A DNA stretch of 64,000 nucleotides from Psychrobacter alimentarius (GCF_001606025.1 NZ_CP014945.1:1736001-1800000); one strand, 5' to 3'; positions 44,294 through 54,474 are shown, numbered from the stretch's first letter. Program-made: numbers and translations. Notes: generated by a model from the sequence alone, not told the origin.

Positions 44294-46270
44294 TTAGAAC
44301 TGATTCCATATAGAAAAACCCAATTTTCTTTTTTCTTGCTTGTTGGCATGTCTAAAGGTGCTTTTCCTCAATAATCGGCTTTTATTTCTCAATGATCTAA
44401 AGGGATGGCTGTGTTTGCCAGCTTCCGATTTTTTCGTTTTTTGATCAGTTTTGTCATTACTTTGAGTATCATCGCTCTCTTTATCCAATACAAAGTTGTA
44501 ACGGTCACTCTTATCATCAGTAGAAATGACCTCGCTATCATTTATATTGTTACCATTAGTTGTCTCTTCACCATCATCTATATCGTCATCTTCTGAAGTT
44601 GGATCAAACTCATTTTGATTGACAATAAGCTGCTGTGTTGGTAGCGCATGCTCGACTTTATACTTGGCCACTTGGGTCAACAGATCGACAAACAAAACGT
44701 TTTGCTTGTCATAGAACTCTCCAATTCCATTGGCATTAATGTAAGCCTGTAATTGAATGACATAACAGTCTTGTCGTAACTCTAAAATATTGACCTGGTT
44801 CCATTCTTGATTGGTTAAATAATGCTCATTTAAATATTCATCTAGCTCTTTGACCATTTTAAAGACTACATCGATATTGGCCGTACGCTTGATATATAGC
44901 TGATGAAAGAAGCGGAACATATCACGTGAGGTAAAATTTTCAATCTGCATTGATGAAAAGTCGCCGTTTGGTACAGTAACTACCGTACGTGTCAAGGTAC
45001 GCACACGCGATGATCGAATTCCAATGTCAATGACAGTACCTTCGTAAGTTCCAAACTTACAATAGTCCCCTATTCTTACGGGTGAATCTGCTACGACAAC
45101 GACACTACCAACTAGGTTTTCAATGGTCTTTTGTGCACCAAGTGCCAACGCTAAACCACCCACACCTAATGCGGCAATACCGGTCGTCAAATCAAAACCT
45201 AAATTGCCAAAAATGACGATAACAGCGAATATCAGCAGTAACGCTTTGACGACTTTACGCAGTAAACCCAAAATCGAGACACGTTCAGTATAGTTTTTCT
45301 TATAACTTAAATTCACCGCTCGAGTAAATATGGCATCGATAACTCGAAGCAGCAACCAAGTCAGCGCAAGCCAAGAGGCAATCTGAGTAAAGCGGTTGAT
45401 AGGCTCACGTAACGTAACGGATACGCCAGCGTAAACCATAACCTCAGACAATATCATCGCCATAGTGACCACGGCCATTGGCAAGATCACTTTGTCAGGC
45501 AGCGGTAAAGGTACACCACGTACGCGAGGATACGCAATTCTCAATAGATGATATAACAACCAGACCAAGATATAAGTAAGCACAAAACTACTGACAATCA
45601 TGGTTAAAGCTGCAACCAAATCAGCCATTTCATAACCAAAAAGCTTTTTGCCTTCTAATGACCCTAAGGTATAACGAGATACCAAGGTTGGTTCAGTATT
45701 TTCTATGACTTCGGGTATGGAGCTAAGAGTCTCACTCGAAAACTGCCAATACTGCTCACCTTCTTTAGATACCACTCTCTCTAGTATTAGTGAAACGCTT
45801 TTATCACCAACACTGATGACGCCGACATTCTCTTGGCTCGGGGGTAATTGGTCAGTTAAATTGCCTTCAGGATTATTATTAATCTGTAAATCTGGCTGAA
45901 AACGCCCGCCAGCATCTAACGCCTGCTTAAATTGTCTGACAATCGTGGTTGGATTGTCAGACTTTGACAAGTTGAGATAATTACTCGCCAGCAAATAATC
46001 ATTCTCACTCAGCGCACTAATAAACCCTTGTACCGCATGTCGTGGCGTATCGCGTCCAAAAGAGTCTGGTAGCGGTGTACTGGTCGACGACTCCTCACTG
46101 CTACTTCCACTGATACCAAGAGCGCTAGGCTCAGCAGCAAAGGTCATGCTAATCGATAATAAACTCATCACCATCGCAAGCAAAAATACACTTACCGCTA
46201 AGGATATTTTTTTGGTCAGATACGATAGAGACAACCCAGTATTGACAATCAAATTACGTTCAATAGACAA
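44294..46270 (-). CDS. MscS-family mechanosensitive channel with periplasmic domain and basic tail
   Basis: A 658-residue member of the MscS superfamily. After a signal/anchor helix (about 15-45) a periplasmic domain (about 60-200) precedes membrane helices at about 215-240, 260-280, 290-310 and 335-360. The MscS pore helix follows: AALGVGGLALALGAQKTIENLVGS (TM3). Next comes the beta domain, IGDYCKFGTYEGTVIDIGIRSSRVRTL with the VPNG motif. The last 110 residues are Asp/Thr-rich then Arg/Lys-rich and probably disordered. It is likely a pressure-release channel; ion or osmolyte preference is unknown. It is convergent with the glycosylase gene. Confidence 0.9.
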   Translation of the reverse strand: MSIERNLIVNTGLSLSYLTKKISLAVSVFLLAMVMSLLSISMTFAAEPSALGISGSSSEESSTSTPLPDSFGRDTPRHAVQGFISALSENDYLLASNYLNLSKSDNPTTIVRQFKQALDAGGRFQPDLQINNNPEGNLTDQLPPSQENVGVISVGDKSVSLILERVVSKEGEQYWQFSSETLSSIPEVIENTEPTLVSRYTLGSLEGKKLFGYEMADLVAALTMIVSSFVLTYILVWLLYHLLRIAYPRVRGVPLPLPDKVILPMAVVTMAMILSEVMVYAGVSVTLREPINRFTQIASWLALTWLLLRVIDAIFTRAVNLSYKKNYTERVSILGLLRKVVKALLLIFAVIVIFGNLGFDLTTGIAALGVGGLALALGAQKTIENLVGSVVVVADSPVRIGDYCKFGTYEGTVIDIGIRSSRVRTLTRTVVTVPNGDFSSMQIENFTSRDMFRFFHQLYIKRTANIDVVFKMVKELDEYLNEHYLTNQEWNQVNILELRQDCYVIQLQAYINANGIGEFYDKQNVLFVDLLTQVAKYKVEHALPTQQLIVNQNEFDPTSEDDDIDDGEETTNGNNINDSEVISTDDKSDRYNFVLDKESDDTQSNDKTDQKTKKSEAGKHSHPFRSLRNKSRLLRKSTFRHANKQEKRKLGFSIWNQF

Positions 46271-46653
46271 AACAAACCTCTTAGCTTGATAGGCACTACA
46301 ACTGAAATGGATAAAACGGTTGCTTATGATAGCAATTATTTATAACAGCAATGCTTTTGATTACGCATTTACATAACTCTATATATGATTACTCTATAAT
46401 TCGCTTTTTCTTATATCCATAAATGTGAAAAATCCTCTAAATAATTAACAAAATAGAAGCCAAAATCGTCAGATAAAACTCTCTCTTGAAAATTATTCAG
46501 CTTAGCGTGAATAAATATTAGATTAAAGTGGTTTATAAATGAAGTGGTTTTGTAGATAATGGCGGCCTGTAAACTAATTATTACTTTTTGTAATTTTTAC
46601 CTTCTTGACTTTCACTTTTGTAACTTCTTTATTTGATTAATTTGGAATTAAAA
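46271..46653. other. Intergenic region between mscS-like and btuB-like genes
   Basis: 383 A+T-rich bases between divergent genes. I searched for a cobalamin riboswitch and its B12 box upstream of the receptor and saw none. No other RNA or operator was recognised. Confidence 0.5.
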
Positions 46654-48588
46654 ATGGTTTTATCACGCTCATCTTCTACTGCCTATCTTCGGTTATGTAT
46701 CTTAAGTGCCCTTGGCGTACTTACTATAAATGCCACCGCAGCAACCAACGATGCAAACGTTATCAACGATGATGAGCTACCGAAAGTCGAGCTTGATAAA
46801 ATTGTTGTCACTGCTACGCGTACGCCTACTAAAACCAGCAACATCATTGCCCAAACTAGAGTCATTGATAGCGAAGAGTTGCAACGCTATCAAGGTCAGA
46901 CAGTAGTTGACGTGCTAAAAAGTCAATCTGGTATTAATATCTCTCAAAGTGGTGGTATGGGGACTATCAGCAATTTTTATATGCGTGGTTATGACAGTAA
47001 GCAAGTCCTTGTACTAATCGATGGCATTCGCTATAGCTCTATTTCTACAGGAACACCTTCATTAAACCTATTGTCGGCCGACCAAATTGACCGTATTGAA
47101 ATTTTATACGGTGCTTCAGGTTCTAGCATTTATGGCTCTGATGCCATGGGCGGCGTCATTCAGATTTTTACCAAGGGTAGCCGTGTCGATCAATCTAACG
47201 TTTCTACCACTATTGGTTATGGTAGTCACAATCATTATCAAGTTGGCGTAACTGGGCAACTTAAAAACGATACGTCATCGTTGAGCTTAGGTGTCAGCCG
47301 TAATAAAACGGATGGTTTTAACGCGATTGCTAATAGTAATGCTTTTGACTACAACGCTGATGATGATGGTTTTGAATCTACCAATGCCAGTTTGGGCTTA
47401 CAGCATAAGCTTTCGGATTCTTTAAGCACAGGACTCAGTGCATTATATTCTGATTCTACAACTGATATCGATTCTGCTGGTATTTTATTCCCAAATGCTT
47501 ATTCGGATCAAAAGAATGGTAGTGCCAATGCTTTCATTCAACATCAAACGCCACTGACCATAACGAAGCTTAGCTATGGTCAGAGCATCGATAAACTGAC
47601 CTCTCACGATAATAATTCTATTAATTATCAAGAAGGCAGTAAATTTGATACCACTCAAGAACAAGCACGTTTAGAGAGTCAGATTAATGCGCAACCGGGA
47701 ACTGTGACTGTCGGCGCTGAATGGTTGTCTCAAAAGCTAGATGCATCAGATGTATTAGATTTTTCTAGCGGCTCTGCTGCTCAAACTGCTTATCGCCCTG
47801 ACGATAGAACCGTTAAAAGTGCTTTTGTTGGTTATCAATTAGCAGATACTTATTATGATTTACAAGCCAATTATCGCGTTGATGATAACTCTCAATATGG
47901 TAATGAAAGTACTTATAACGTAGGCGCTGCTGTGCGTCCATTGGACGGTATGCGAATCGGCGCAAGCTATGCGACAGGCTTTCGCGCACCAACTTTTAAT
48001 GACCTATACTACCCTGGCTATAGCAATCCCGACTTAAAGCCTGAAACCAGCAAAAACACTGAAGTATTCGTAGAGTACAATAAAGGAAATCAAATCTCAC
48101 GCCTTACTGGCTATCACACAGATGTCGAAGATTTAATTGGCGGAAATACCAATACAGGTGAAGCAAAAATTAAGGGAATAAGCCTTACTTCAGACTGGCG
48201 TATGGACTCGTTCTTATTTGGTTTAGGATATGACTACTTAGATGCTAAAAACAAAACAGCCAGCAGCTCTAATTATAATAATGATCTTGTTTACCGCCCG
48301 CAGAACAGTGGTTTAATATATATTGGCTATCAACAGCCTACCTTCAATGTACGCCTTGAAGCTAAGCACACGGATGATAGATTCTCAGATGTAGCCAATC
48401 AAACTAAGCTAGACAGTTACACTCTGGTGAACTTAAGTGGTAGTGTTTATCTTGCACCCAACTTACGTGCTAACTTACGTGTCGATAACTTAACGGATGA
48501 AGACTATACTTTATCTAATCAGTTCGGCACAGAGTATGCAACGGATGGCATCAACTACTTTACCTCACTAACCTATAACTGGTTCTAA
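46654..48588 (+). CDS. TonB-dependent receptor, BtuB-like
   Basis: About 644 residues with an N-terminal signal peptide. The TonB box and start of the plug read KIVVTATRTPTKTSN. The plug continues DVLKSQSGINISQ, FYMRGYDSKQVLVLIDGIRY and RIEILYGASGSSIYGSDAMGGVI. A 22-strand barrel follows, with the late signature YATGFRAPTFNDLYYPGYSNPDLKPETS and a terminal aromatic residue after TYNW. It is closest to the BtuB cobalamin group, but no B12 riboswitch precedes it and no btuCDF is nearby, so the ligand could be another metal chelate. ATG at MVLSRSS has GGA seven bases upstream; a TTG seven codons earlier is less likely. Confidence 0.85.
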   Translation: MVLSRSSSTAYLRLCILSALGVLTINATAATNDANVINDDELPKVELDKIVVTATRTPTKTSNIIAQTRVIDSEELQRYQGQTVVDVLKSQSGINISQSGGMGTISNFYMRGYDSKQVLVLIDGIRYSSISTGTPSLNLLSADQIDRIEILYGASGSSIYGSDAMGGVIQIFTKGSRVDQSNVSTTIGYGSHNHYQVGVTGQLKNDTSSLSLGVSRNKTDGFNAIANSNAFDYNADDDGFESTNASLGLQHKLSDSLSTGLSALYSDSTTDIDSAGILFPNAYSDQKNGSANAFIQHQTPLTITKLSYGQSIDKLTSHDNNSINYQEGSKFDTTQEQARLESQINAQPGTVTVGAEWLSQKLDASDVLDFSSGSAAQTAYRPDDRTVKSAFVGYQLADTYYDLQANYRVDDNSQYGNESTYNVGAAVRPLDGMRIGASYATGFRAPTFNDLYYPGYSNPDLKPETSKNTEVFVEYNKGNQISRLTGYHTDVEDLIGGNTNTGEAKIKGISLTSDWRMDSFLFGLGYDYLDAKNKTASSSNYNNDLVYRPQNSGLIYIGYQQPTFNVRLEAKHTDDRFSDVANQTKLDSYTLVNLSGSVYLAPNLRANLRVDNLTDEDYTLSNQFGTEYATDGINYFTSLTYNWF

Positions 48589-48627
48589 TCCTGAACACTT
48601 AACCGCACAAAACCACTAAGAATAAAT

Positions 48628-48652
48628 AGGTCACCAATTGGTGGCCTTTTTT
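48628..48652 (+). terminator. Intrinsic terminator of the TonB receptor gene
   Basis: The 8-bp stem AGGTCACC/GGTGGCCT (one G-U) with an AATT loop is followed by TTTTTT. Confidence 0.85.
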
Positions 48653-48744
48653 ATGATAATTAAAATCACATACCACATATGCCATTATTGCCTATCATTT
48701 ACCTTATCCAATAGGTGACAAGCTAGGCCTCATCTATTACAATA

Positions 48745-48885
48745 ACGACCTCCGAGAGGTGTTGCGCCATAATTATTGATGGCGGTGTTTATATTGAAGC
48801 ACTTGCTATTCAACCCTTATGTTAGGCTCGGTTAACTGTTGGTTATCTATTTTAGGTCATCGACAGCGCAAATAACGGCACCTGC
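48745..48885 (+). promoter_or_regulatory. S-adenosylhomocysteine (SAH) riboswitch upstream of ahcY
   Basis: The element fits the SAH riboswitch core. P1 is CCGAG (48752-48756) paired with CTCGG (48827-48831) in the conserved AGGCTCGG context. Next to P1 the conserved strand AGGTGTTG (48757-48764) can form a pseudoknot with CGGCACCT (48876-48883), all eight bases pairing with two G-U. A P2 hairpin CGCCAT/ATGGCG (48765-48784) and a P4-like hairpin CTGTTG/CGACAG (48836-48866) complete the fold; an extra small hairpin sits at about 48784-48802. Established knowledge: SAH riboswitches lie upstream of ahcY and raise its expression when SAH builds up. The gene downstream is exactly ahcY, followed by metF. 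Confidence 0.82.
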
Positions 48886-48931
48886 GTTTTTATTCTTTTT
48901 ATCATAAATCAACCACTGATAGGAGCATATT

Positions 48932-50356
48932 ATGGACGCAGTGTCTAACACCCCATCTGCCCATACAATCGATCCCTCTTTCACTGACTATAAAGTCGCT
49001 GACATCAGCCTTGCTGATTACGGCCGCCGTGAAATCACGCTTGCTGAAACTGAAATGCCTGCCCTAATGGGTTTGCGTCGTCGTTACGAAGCAGAGCAAC
49101 CGCTCAAAGGCGCTAAAATCGCTGGCTGTATCCACATGACGATTCAGACTGCCGTGCTTATCGAAACGCTAGTTGCGCTAGGTGCTGAAGTACGCTGGAC
49201 CTCATGCAATATCTTCTCAACTCAAGATCACGCAGCGGCGGCCATTGCTGCGGCTGGTATCTCTGTTTATGCTTGGAAAGGTGAGACAGAAGAAGAGTAT
49301 GAGTGGTGCTTACGTCAGCAAGTACACGTTGGCGGCGAAGCATCAGGTCAGCTTTGGGATGCCAACTTAATCTTGGATGATGGCGGCGATTTGACCGCTC
49401 TGATTCATGATGAGTATGCTGAGCTTCTTGATAATATTCATGGTATCTCAGAAGAAACCACCACTGGTGTACACCGTTTGGTTGACATGTTGAATAAAGG
49501 TACACTAAAAGTACCAGCTATCAACGTCAATGACGCGGTCACAAAATCTAAAAACGACAACAAATACGGTTGCCGTCATAGCTTAAATGATGCCATTAAA
49601 CGTGCAACAGACATGTTCCTTGCGGGTCGCCGCGCCTTAGTTATCGGTTATGGCGATGTAGGTAAAGGCTCTACGCAAAGCTTACGTCAAGAAGGCATGA
49701 TTGTACGTGTATCAGAAGTCGATCCTATCTGTGCTATGCAGGCTTGTATGGATGGCTTTGAAGTATTATCACCATACATCAATGGCGACAATACTGGCGG
49801 TGCAGAAAACATCAACAAGCGCTTGCTTGAAGATACAGATATGATCGTCACCACCACTGGCAACTATCATGTTTGTGACAGACACATGCTAGCAGCATTG
49901 AAGCCTGGTGCTGTGGTTTGTAATATTGGTCATTTCGATACCGAAATTGACACTCAGTTTATGCGTGACAACTGGCGCTGGGTTGAGATCAAGCCGCAAG
50001 TTCATCAAATCTTCCGCTCAGATGATGAAAACGATTATCTAATTTTACTTGCCGAAGGTCGTTTGGTGAATTTAGGTAATGCAACCGGTCACCCATCACG
50101 CGTGATGGACGGCTCATTTGCTAACCAAGTATTGGCACAAATGTATCTGTTTGAAGAAAAATTCGCTGAGCTGCCAGTTGATGAGCGTTTTGATAACTTA
50201 TACGTCAAAGTACTACCAAAGAAGCTGGACGAAGAAGTAGCAGCAGCGATGGTTGTAGGCTTCAATGGTACACTGACTAAGCTGACTGAAAAACAAGCTG
50301 AGTACTTAGGTGTACCAGTTGAAGGTCCATTCAAACCTGACGCTTATAAATACTAA
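48932..50356 (+). CDS. ahcY: Adenosylhomocysteinase (SAH hydrolase)
   Basis: A 474-residue enzyme splitting S-adenosylhomocysteine into homocysteine and adenosine, removing the product inhibitor of methyltransferases. It carries [32 protein letters not shown], the NAD site [16 protein letters not shown], and the C-terminal KPDAYKY with the NAD-contacting Lys and Tyr. Length suits the bacterial long form. AGGAG precedes the ATG. It is preceded by an SAH riboswitch and followed after 23 bases by metF, so SAH sensing should set both genes. Confidence 0.98.
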   Translation: MDAVSNTPSAHTIDPSFTDYKVADISLADYGRREITLAETEMPALMGLRRRYEAEQPLKGAKIAGCIHMTIQTAVLIETLVALGAEVRWTSCNIFSTQDHAAAAIAAAGISVYAWKGETEEEYEWCLRQQVHVGGEASGQLWDANLILDDGGDLTALIHDEYAELLDNIHGISEETTTGVHRLVDMLNKGTLKVPAINVNDAVTKSKNDNKYGCRHSLNDAIKRATDMFLAGRRALVIGYGDVGKGSTQSLRQEGMIVRVSEVDPICAMQACMDGFEVLSPYINGDNTGGAENINKRLLEDTDMIVTTTGNYHVCDRHMLAALKPGAVVCNIGHFDTEIDTQFMRDNWRWVEIKPQVHQIFRSDDENDYLILLAEGRLVNLGNATGHPSRVMDGSFANQVLAQMYLFEEKFAELPVDERFDNLYVKVLPKKLDEEVAAAMVVGFNGTLTKLTEKQAEYLGVPVEGPFKPDAYKY

Positions 50357-50379
50357 TCAAAGTACTGAGGAGCATGACT

Positions 50380-51228
50380 ATGAGTAAGCCTGCTTTCTCA
50401 TTTGAATTTTTCCCTGCCAAAACTGATCAGGGACGTGAGAAATTACTGAGTACTTTTGATGAGCTAAATACATTGTCACCAACTTACTTTTCAGTGACCT
50501 ATGGTGCTGGTGGCTCTACTCGTAGCCGCACCTTAGACATTGTGCAAGCACTAAGCACGCGTGGTGACACTGATATTGCACCGCATATGTCGTGTATCGG
50601 TGACGATAAAAGCGAAATTGCTGAGTTACTTGAGCATTATAAAAGCTTAGGTATCAACCGCCTTGTTGCACTCCGTGGTGATTTGCCATCGGGTCAAGTT
50701 GGTATGGGCGAGCTGCCGTTTGCGTTAGATTTAGTGAAGTTCATTCGTGAGCATTCAGGTGATCATTTTCGCATTGAAGTAGCGGCTTACCCTGAAATGC
50801 ATCCACAAGCACGAAGCTTTGAGTTTGATGTTGACAACTTAGTAAATAAGTTTCAAGCAGGCGCGAATGCAGCTATTACGCAGTTTTTTTATAATGCTGA
50901 TAGTTATCTGTATCTGCGCGATACGTTAGAAAAACGTGGTATCAATACCATTGACCAGCCTTTGGTCGCTGGTATTATGCCAATCACCAATTCTAGCAAC
51001 CTCATACGCTTTGCTGATAGCTGTGGCGCTGATATCCCCCGCTATGTACGTAAGCAGTTATTTGATTATGGTGATGACAGTAAAGCCATCCGTGAGTTTG
51101 GTTTTGACGTGGTCTACCGTCTGTGCGAGCGCTTGATTAGCGAAGGCGTGCCAGCCATGCATTTTTATAGCATGAATAAAGTTGAGCCAAATAAACGCTT
51201 GGTAGAAGCCTTAGGGTTGACTACGTAA
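50380..51228 (+). CDS. metF: 5,10-methylenetetrahydrofolate reductase
   Basis: A roughly 282-residue FAD enzyme making 5-methyl-THF, the methyl donor for methionine synthesis. FEFFPAKTDQGREKL opens the barrel; SVTYGAGGSTRSRTLD, ALRGDLPSGQ, AAYPEMHPQA, ITQFFYNADSYL and GIMPITNSSN are MetF signatures. The start used (MSKPAF) has AGGAG seven bases before it, whereas an ATG two codons earlier is only one base from that site. It sits immediately downstream of ahcY in one transcription unit, so it converts the homocysteine pathway's folate partner. Confidence 0.97.
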   Translation: MSKPAFSFEFFPAKTDQGREKLLSTFDELNTLSPTYFSVTYGAGGSTRSRTLDIVQALSTRGDTDIAPHMSCIGDDKSEIAELLEHYKSLGINRLVALRGDLPSGQVGMGELPFALDLVKFIREHSGDHFRIEVAAYPEMHPQARSFEFDVDNLVNKFQAGANAAITQFFYNADSYLYLRDTLEKRGINTIDQPLVAGIMPITNSSNLIRFADSCGADIPRYVRKQLFDYGDDSKAIREFGFDVVYRLCERLISEGVPAMHFYSMNKVEPNKRLVEALGLTT

Positions 51229-51254
51229 GCTTGCAATATATTGATACCTTAATG

Positions 51255-51284
51255 ACTGGCGCTCTTAGGAGCGCCAGTTTTTTG
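51255..51284 (+). terminator. Intrinsic terminator of ahcY-metF
   Basis: The perfect 10-bp stem CTGGCGCTC/GAGCGCCAG region with a 4-base loop is followed by a T-run. Confidence 0.93.
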
Positions 51285-51425
51285 TTGCCGTTATTATTTT
51301 TATCCATTGGCGACAGAAAAAATAATAAATGTAGGATATCACCTACCAACAATAATACCTTTACCTTCTGTAATGATATTCTGCTAAGATATTTGAGCAT
51401 ACTATTATTTAAAATATAGGACTAA

Positions 51426-52304
51426 GTGACTGTGCGACGTTTTTTTTATGCCATTAGTGATGACATCAATACCGATAAAGACACCCCCTACTCTCGGCTG
51501 GATGCTTTATCTATAGGTGCCAGTATTGAATTAACAGACAGTATTGTTCACCACTGGTGCCGTGTATTGAGAGCCAATGTTGGCGACCAAGGCATCCTAT
51601 TTGATGGCTTTGGTGGTGAATACCAGGTGCAGTTGCAGACCATCAGTAAAAAACACGCCACTGCGACCTTACTTTCGCATTTGGCTGATGATCGAAGCAG
51701 CTCTGTCATGACCCAAATCGGCTTAGTCATGAGTCGTGGTGAGAGAATGGACTACGCCATCCAAAAATCCACTGAGCTTGGTGTTACTGCCATTCAGCTA
51801 CTTAGTAGCCATCACGGCGAAGTCAATCTCAAGCCAGCACAAGTAGAAAAAAAGTTGGCGCATTGGCAACAAGTGGCGATTGCTGCTTGCGAGCAATGTG
51901 GACTCAATCGTCCGCCCCTTGTCATATCACCTTTATCGATTGGGGATTGGCTGAGCAATCTATCTATCCATTCTTCGAATTTAGCGTCGGCTGTCAGCCC
52001 TATTGTCGCTGCGCTCAGCCAAGATCCTTATTATCAAGTGCTACAACACTCAGCAGATTTGCGGATGCAGCTCAGTGTACCTGCCGCAGGACAACCTGAT
52101 ATGCCTGAGTCGTTGCCTAAGATTTTGAAACAACAGGCGTCTTATATTCAGCTATTGATTGGTCCTGAGGGTGGACTTAGTAATGATGAATGCAAGCAAG
52201 CTCTTGAAAAAGGTTTTGAACCTTGGCAAATTGGTACAAGAGTTTTACGTACTGAGACAGCTCCAGTCGTTGCCCTTGCAACGATGCATGCTTTAAGTCT
52301 TTAA
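51426..52304 (+). CDS. rsmE: 16S rRNA (uracil-1498-N3)-methyltransferase
   Basis: A 292-residue SPOUT methyltransferase. N-terminal PUA-like part (SIVHHWCRVLRANVGDQGILFDG) and C-terminal knot with QIGLVMSRGERMDYAIQKSTELGV, AACEQCGLNRPP, LLIGPEGGLSNDE and LGTRVLRTETA-like IGTRVLRTETAPVVAL. It methylates U1498 of 16S rRNA. The start is GTG; a second GTG two codons later (VRRFFY) is equally plausible, with AGGA four or ten bases upstream respectively. An insertion near residues 170-215 makes it longer than the usual 245. Confidence 0.94.
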   Translation: MTVRRFFYAISDDINTDKDTPYSRLDALSIGASIELTDSIVHHWCRVLRANVGDQGILFDGFGGEYQVQLQTISKKHATATLLSHLADDRSSSVMTQIGLVMSRGERMDYAIQKSTELGVTAIQLLSSHHGEVNLKPAQVEKKLAHWQQVAIAACEQCGLNRPPLVISPLSIGDWLSNLSIHSSNLASAVSPIVAALSQDPYYQVLQHSADLRMQLSVPAAGQPDMPESLPKILKQQASYIQLLIGPEGGLSNDECKQALEKGFEPWQIGTRVLRTETAPVVALATMHALSL

Positions 52305-52355
52305 CATGCCAGCGTCTCATACATGTAAATCCATTTCTGATTCACCTTTGACGTT

Positions 52356-54077
52356 ATGAGTTCCATTATGACTGATTTCACGCCTATTTCTATCGCAGAC
52401 AAGCAGCAACTACTCGCCACATTGTGCGAGCAACTAGAAGATGCTGTTTTTATTTTAGATGCAGATTTGCGTTATCTGGCCGTTAATGCCAGCTATGAGA
52501 TGATTATTGGTTATAGTGAGACGTTTATACTAGGGCGGCCACTGGGTATTTACGCAGCAGAATTTTTATCAGAAGAAGAAAGAGTTGTCTTAAAAGACAT
52601 TATCCAGCAATTAGATATCAATGGTTTTTATGAAAATGACTTCTCAATACCAAACCGTTACGGACAGGTCATTGAATGTCATATGACGTATCGTAAAATC
52701 TGTATTGAGCAGAGAGTGTATTATGCTTGCATGGTACGTGATATGTCTTCAATCGTTAAAGACCGAAAACAAGTCGCACACTTGCTCAATTATGACCAGA
52801 TTACTGGCTTACCAAACCGCAAAGTATTTTTGAGTCAAACCAGCGATCTATTGTTAGACAGCTATCAAGAAGTGGTCATTGTTCGTCTAAACATCGACCG
52901 CTATCGCAACCTTGCCAGCTTACTGGGTCCCGATGACATTAACACCTTGGTTGAAGATTTTGTCAGTCGTGTCAAAGATCTTAAATTGGACAACTTACAC
53001 TGTTTTTCTCACTTTGGTGGTGATGATTTTGCTTTATTGTTTGAGTGTACTGACGCCAATTTGATACGGCATCAGCTAGACAGCTTAATGCAAATGTGTG
53101 AACGCCCTTTTTCATTAAACGGAAATACTACGACTGATACCAATATCTACTGTCATATTTCTGTCGGAGTCAGTTATTTTCCTGAAAACGGCGACGACTT
53201 AAAAGAGCTGCTGGCCAAAGCCGAAAAAGCGCTGCACTATGTCAAACAGCAAGGTGGTGATGACATTTGCTGGTATGAAGCAACTATCAATGAGGCAACT
53301 GATGACGGTTTACGACTAGAAGCAGAGCTAAGAGATGCTTTTAATGAAGGTCAGTTTATCCCTTATTATCAACCAAAGTTTGAACTAAAAACAGGTATCA
53401 TTACAGGTTTTGAAGCCCTTGTACGTTGGCAGCATCCAACGCGTGGACTGCTAAAACCCCACCATTTTATCAATGCCATTATCAATAATCGGCTATCGTT
53501 TGAGCTGTTCTCACAGATGGCCATTCAAATTGCTAAACAGCTCGCTATCTGGCGACAAAAAGGCTTTTGTCAGCACATTTGCGTCAATGCTGATGCCGCC
53601 GAATTTAGTCATCCTGATTTTTTTGACATGGTAAATCGTTTGCTCAAAGAGTACGCCATTTCTTCTCATCAATTTCATATTGAAGTCACTGAATCCTCTT
53701 TGATTCAGCGCCACTCTAATATCAGACAAAAACTTAATCTGCTCAAAGAGCTGGGCGTTTTTTTGGCCTTAGATGACTTTGGTACGGGCTATGCCTCTTT
53801 AAGCTATCTTCAAGAATATCCATTTGATTTTATCAAAATTGATAAGAGTTTTATCTCTAATATCACAACTGATCATATCCAGCGTGCAATTGTAAAAGCC
53901 ATCTTAGACTTGGCTACTGCCCTTGACATGCAAGTAATTGCCGAAGGTATCGAGGCTGAAGAACAGCGTGATGTTTTGTTAGACATGGGTTGTCAACAAG
54001 GACAAGGCTATTGGTTTGGCAAACCTGTGGCGGCGAACGTGGCAACTGAAATGCTGGTTAAGCAATACGCTTCTTAA
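52356..54077 (+). CDS. PAS-GGDEF-EAL cyclic-di-GMP protein, probable phosphodiesterase
   Basis: A 573-residue cytoplasmic protein: PAS sensor domain (about 20-130), GGDEF domain (about 145-310) and EAL domain (about 320-570). The GGDEF site reads GGDDF (221-225), with Asp for the catalytic Glu, although DQITGLPNR and the upstream Asp at 181 are kept. The EAL site is intact: EAL 353-355, NAD at 411, EVTES near 443-447, DDFGTG 473-478, KID 494-496, EGIE 530-533 and QGYWFGKP 550-557. It therefore probably degrades cyclic-di-GMP, with the GGDEF part possibly regulatory. No transmembrane segment or nearby receiver gene is present. It lies 51 bases after rsmE. Confidence 0.93.
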   Translation: MSSIMTDFTPISIADKQQLLATLCEQLEDAVFILDADLRYLAVNASYEMIIGYSETFILGRPLGIYAAEFLSEEERVVLKDIIQQLDINGFYENDFSIPNRYGQVIECHMTYRKICIEQRVYYACMVRDMSSIVKDRKQVAHLLNYDQITGLPNRKVFLSQTSDLLLDSYQEVVIVRLNIDRYRNLASLLGPDDINTLVEDFVSRVKDLKLDNLHCFSHFGGDDFALLFECTDANLIRHQLDSLMQMCERPFSLNGNTTTDTNIYCHISVGVSYFPENGDDLKELLAKAEKALHYVKQQGGDDICWYEATINEATDDGLRLEAELRDAFNEGQFIPYYQPKFELKTGIITGFEALVRWQHPTRGLLKPHHFINAIINNRLSFELFSQMAIQIAKQLAIWRQKGFCQHICVNADAAEFSHPDFFDMVNRLLKEYAISSHQFHIEVTESSLIQRHSNIRQKLNLLKELGVFLALDDFGTGYASLSYLQEYPFDFIKIDKSFISNITTDHIQRAIVKAILDLATALDMQVIAEGIEAEEQRDVLLDMGCQQGQGYWFGKPVAANVATEMLVKQYAS

Positions 54078-54474
54078 TCCACTCACGTCATCTCCTTTAT
54101 AATTTTTCAATAATTCTAATAATTTCAGTCATTTATACATCTATAATTTTTCCCCTTACCGTTGATTGCCCAATCGATGCAAGATAGGTTCATGACTTAT
54201 CAGTGCTGTGACCAAACTTGTATAATCGCCTATGAAAGCCTATCTTTTATGATGAATTTGTTAGATTGAATCAAGTCATACGCCGACTCTGACAATTACC
54301 ATTCTCTTCGATAAATACTGTAAATAATTGATAACTGCATCACTCAGCGTTACTGCCTATTTTTCATTTAGGCTCGCTAGACTGAAGTGGGCAACATCTG
54401 CATACTAAATGATTGTGCAGTTATGTACCTACTATTGACTGGTATCAGTTATATTCTAAAAAGGACAGGAAGTT
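54078..54474. other. Intergenic region upstream of the first acyl-CoA dehydrogenase
   Basis: 397 bases with a TATAAT-like box near 54214 and the start region of the acyl-CoA dehydrogenase (AAAAAGGACAGGAAGTT before the ATG). No operator or RNA gene was recognised. Confidence 0.4.

Larger units (their letters stand above)
48589..48931. other. Intergenic region holding a terminator and the ahcY riboswitch
   Basis: 343 bases: the terminator of the receptor gene at the left, then about 95 bases that should hold the ahcY promoter, the SAH riboswitch aptamer, and the ahcY ribosome-binding region (AGGAG at 48921). Confidence 0.7.

Noticed and set aside
46271..46653. Cobalamin riboswitch upstream of the BtuB-like receptor
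   Set aside because: No B12-box or matching stems seen; the sequence is plain A+T-rich DNA.
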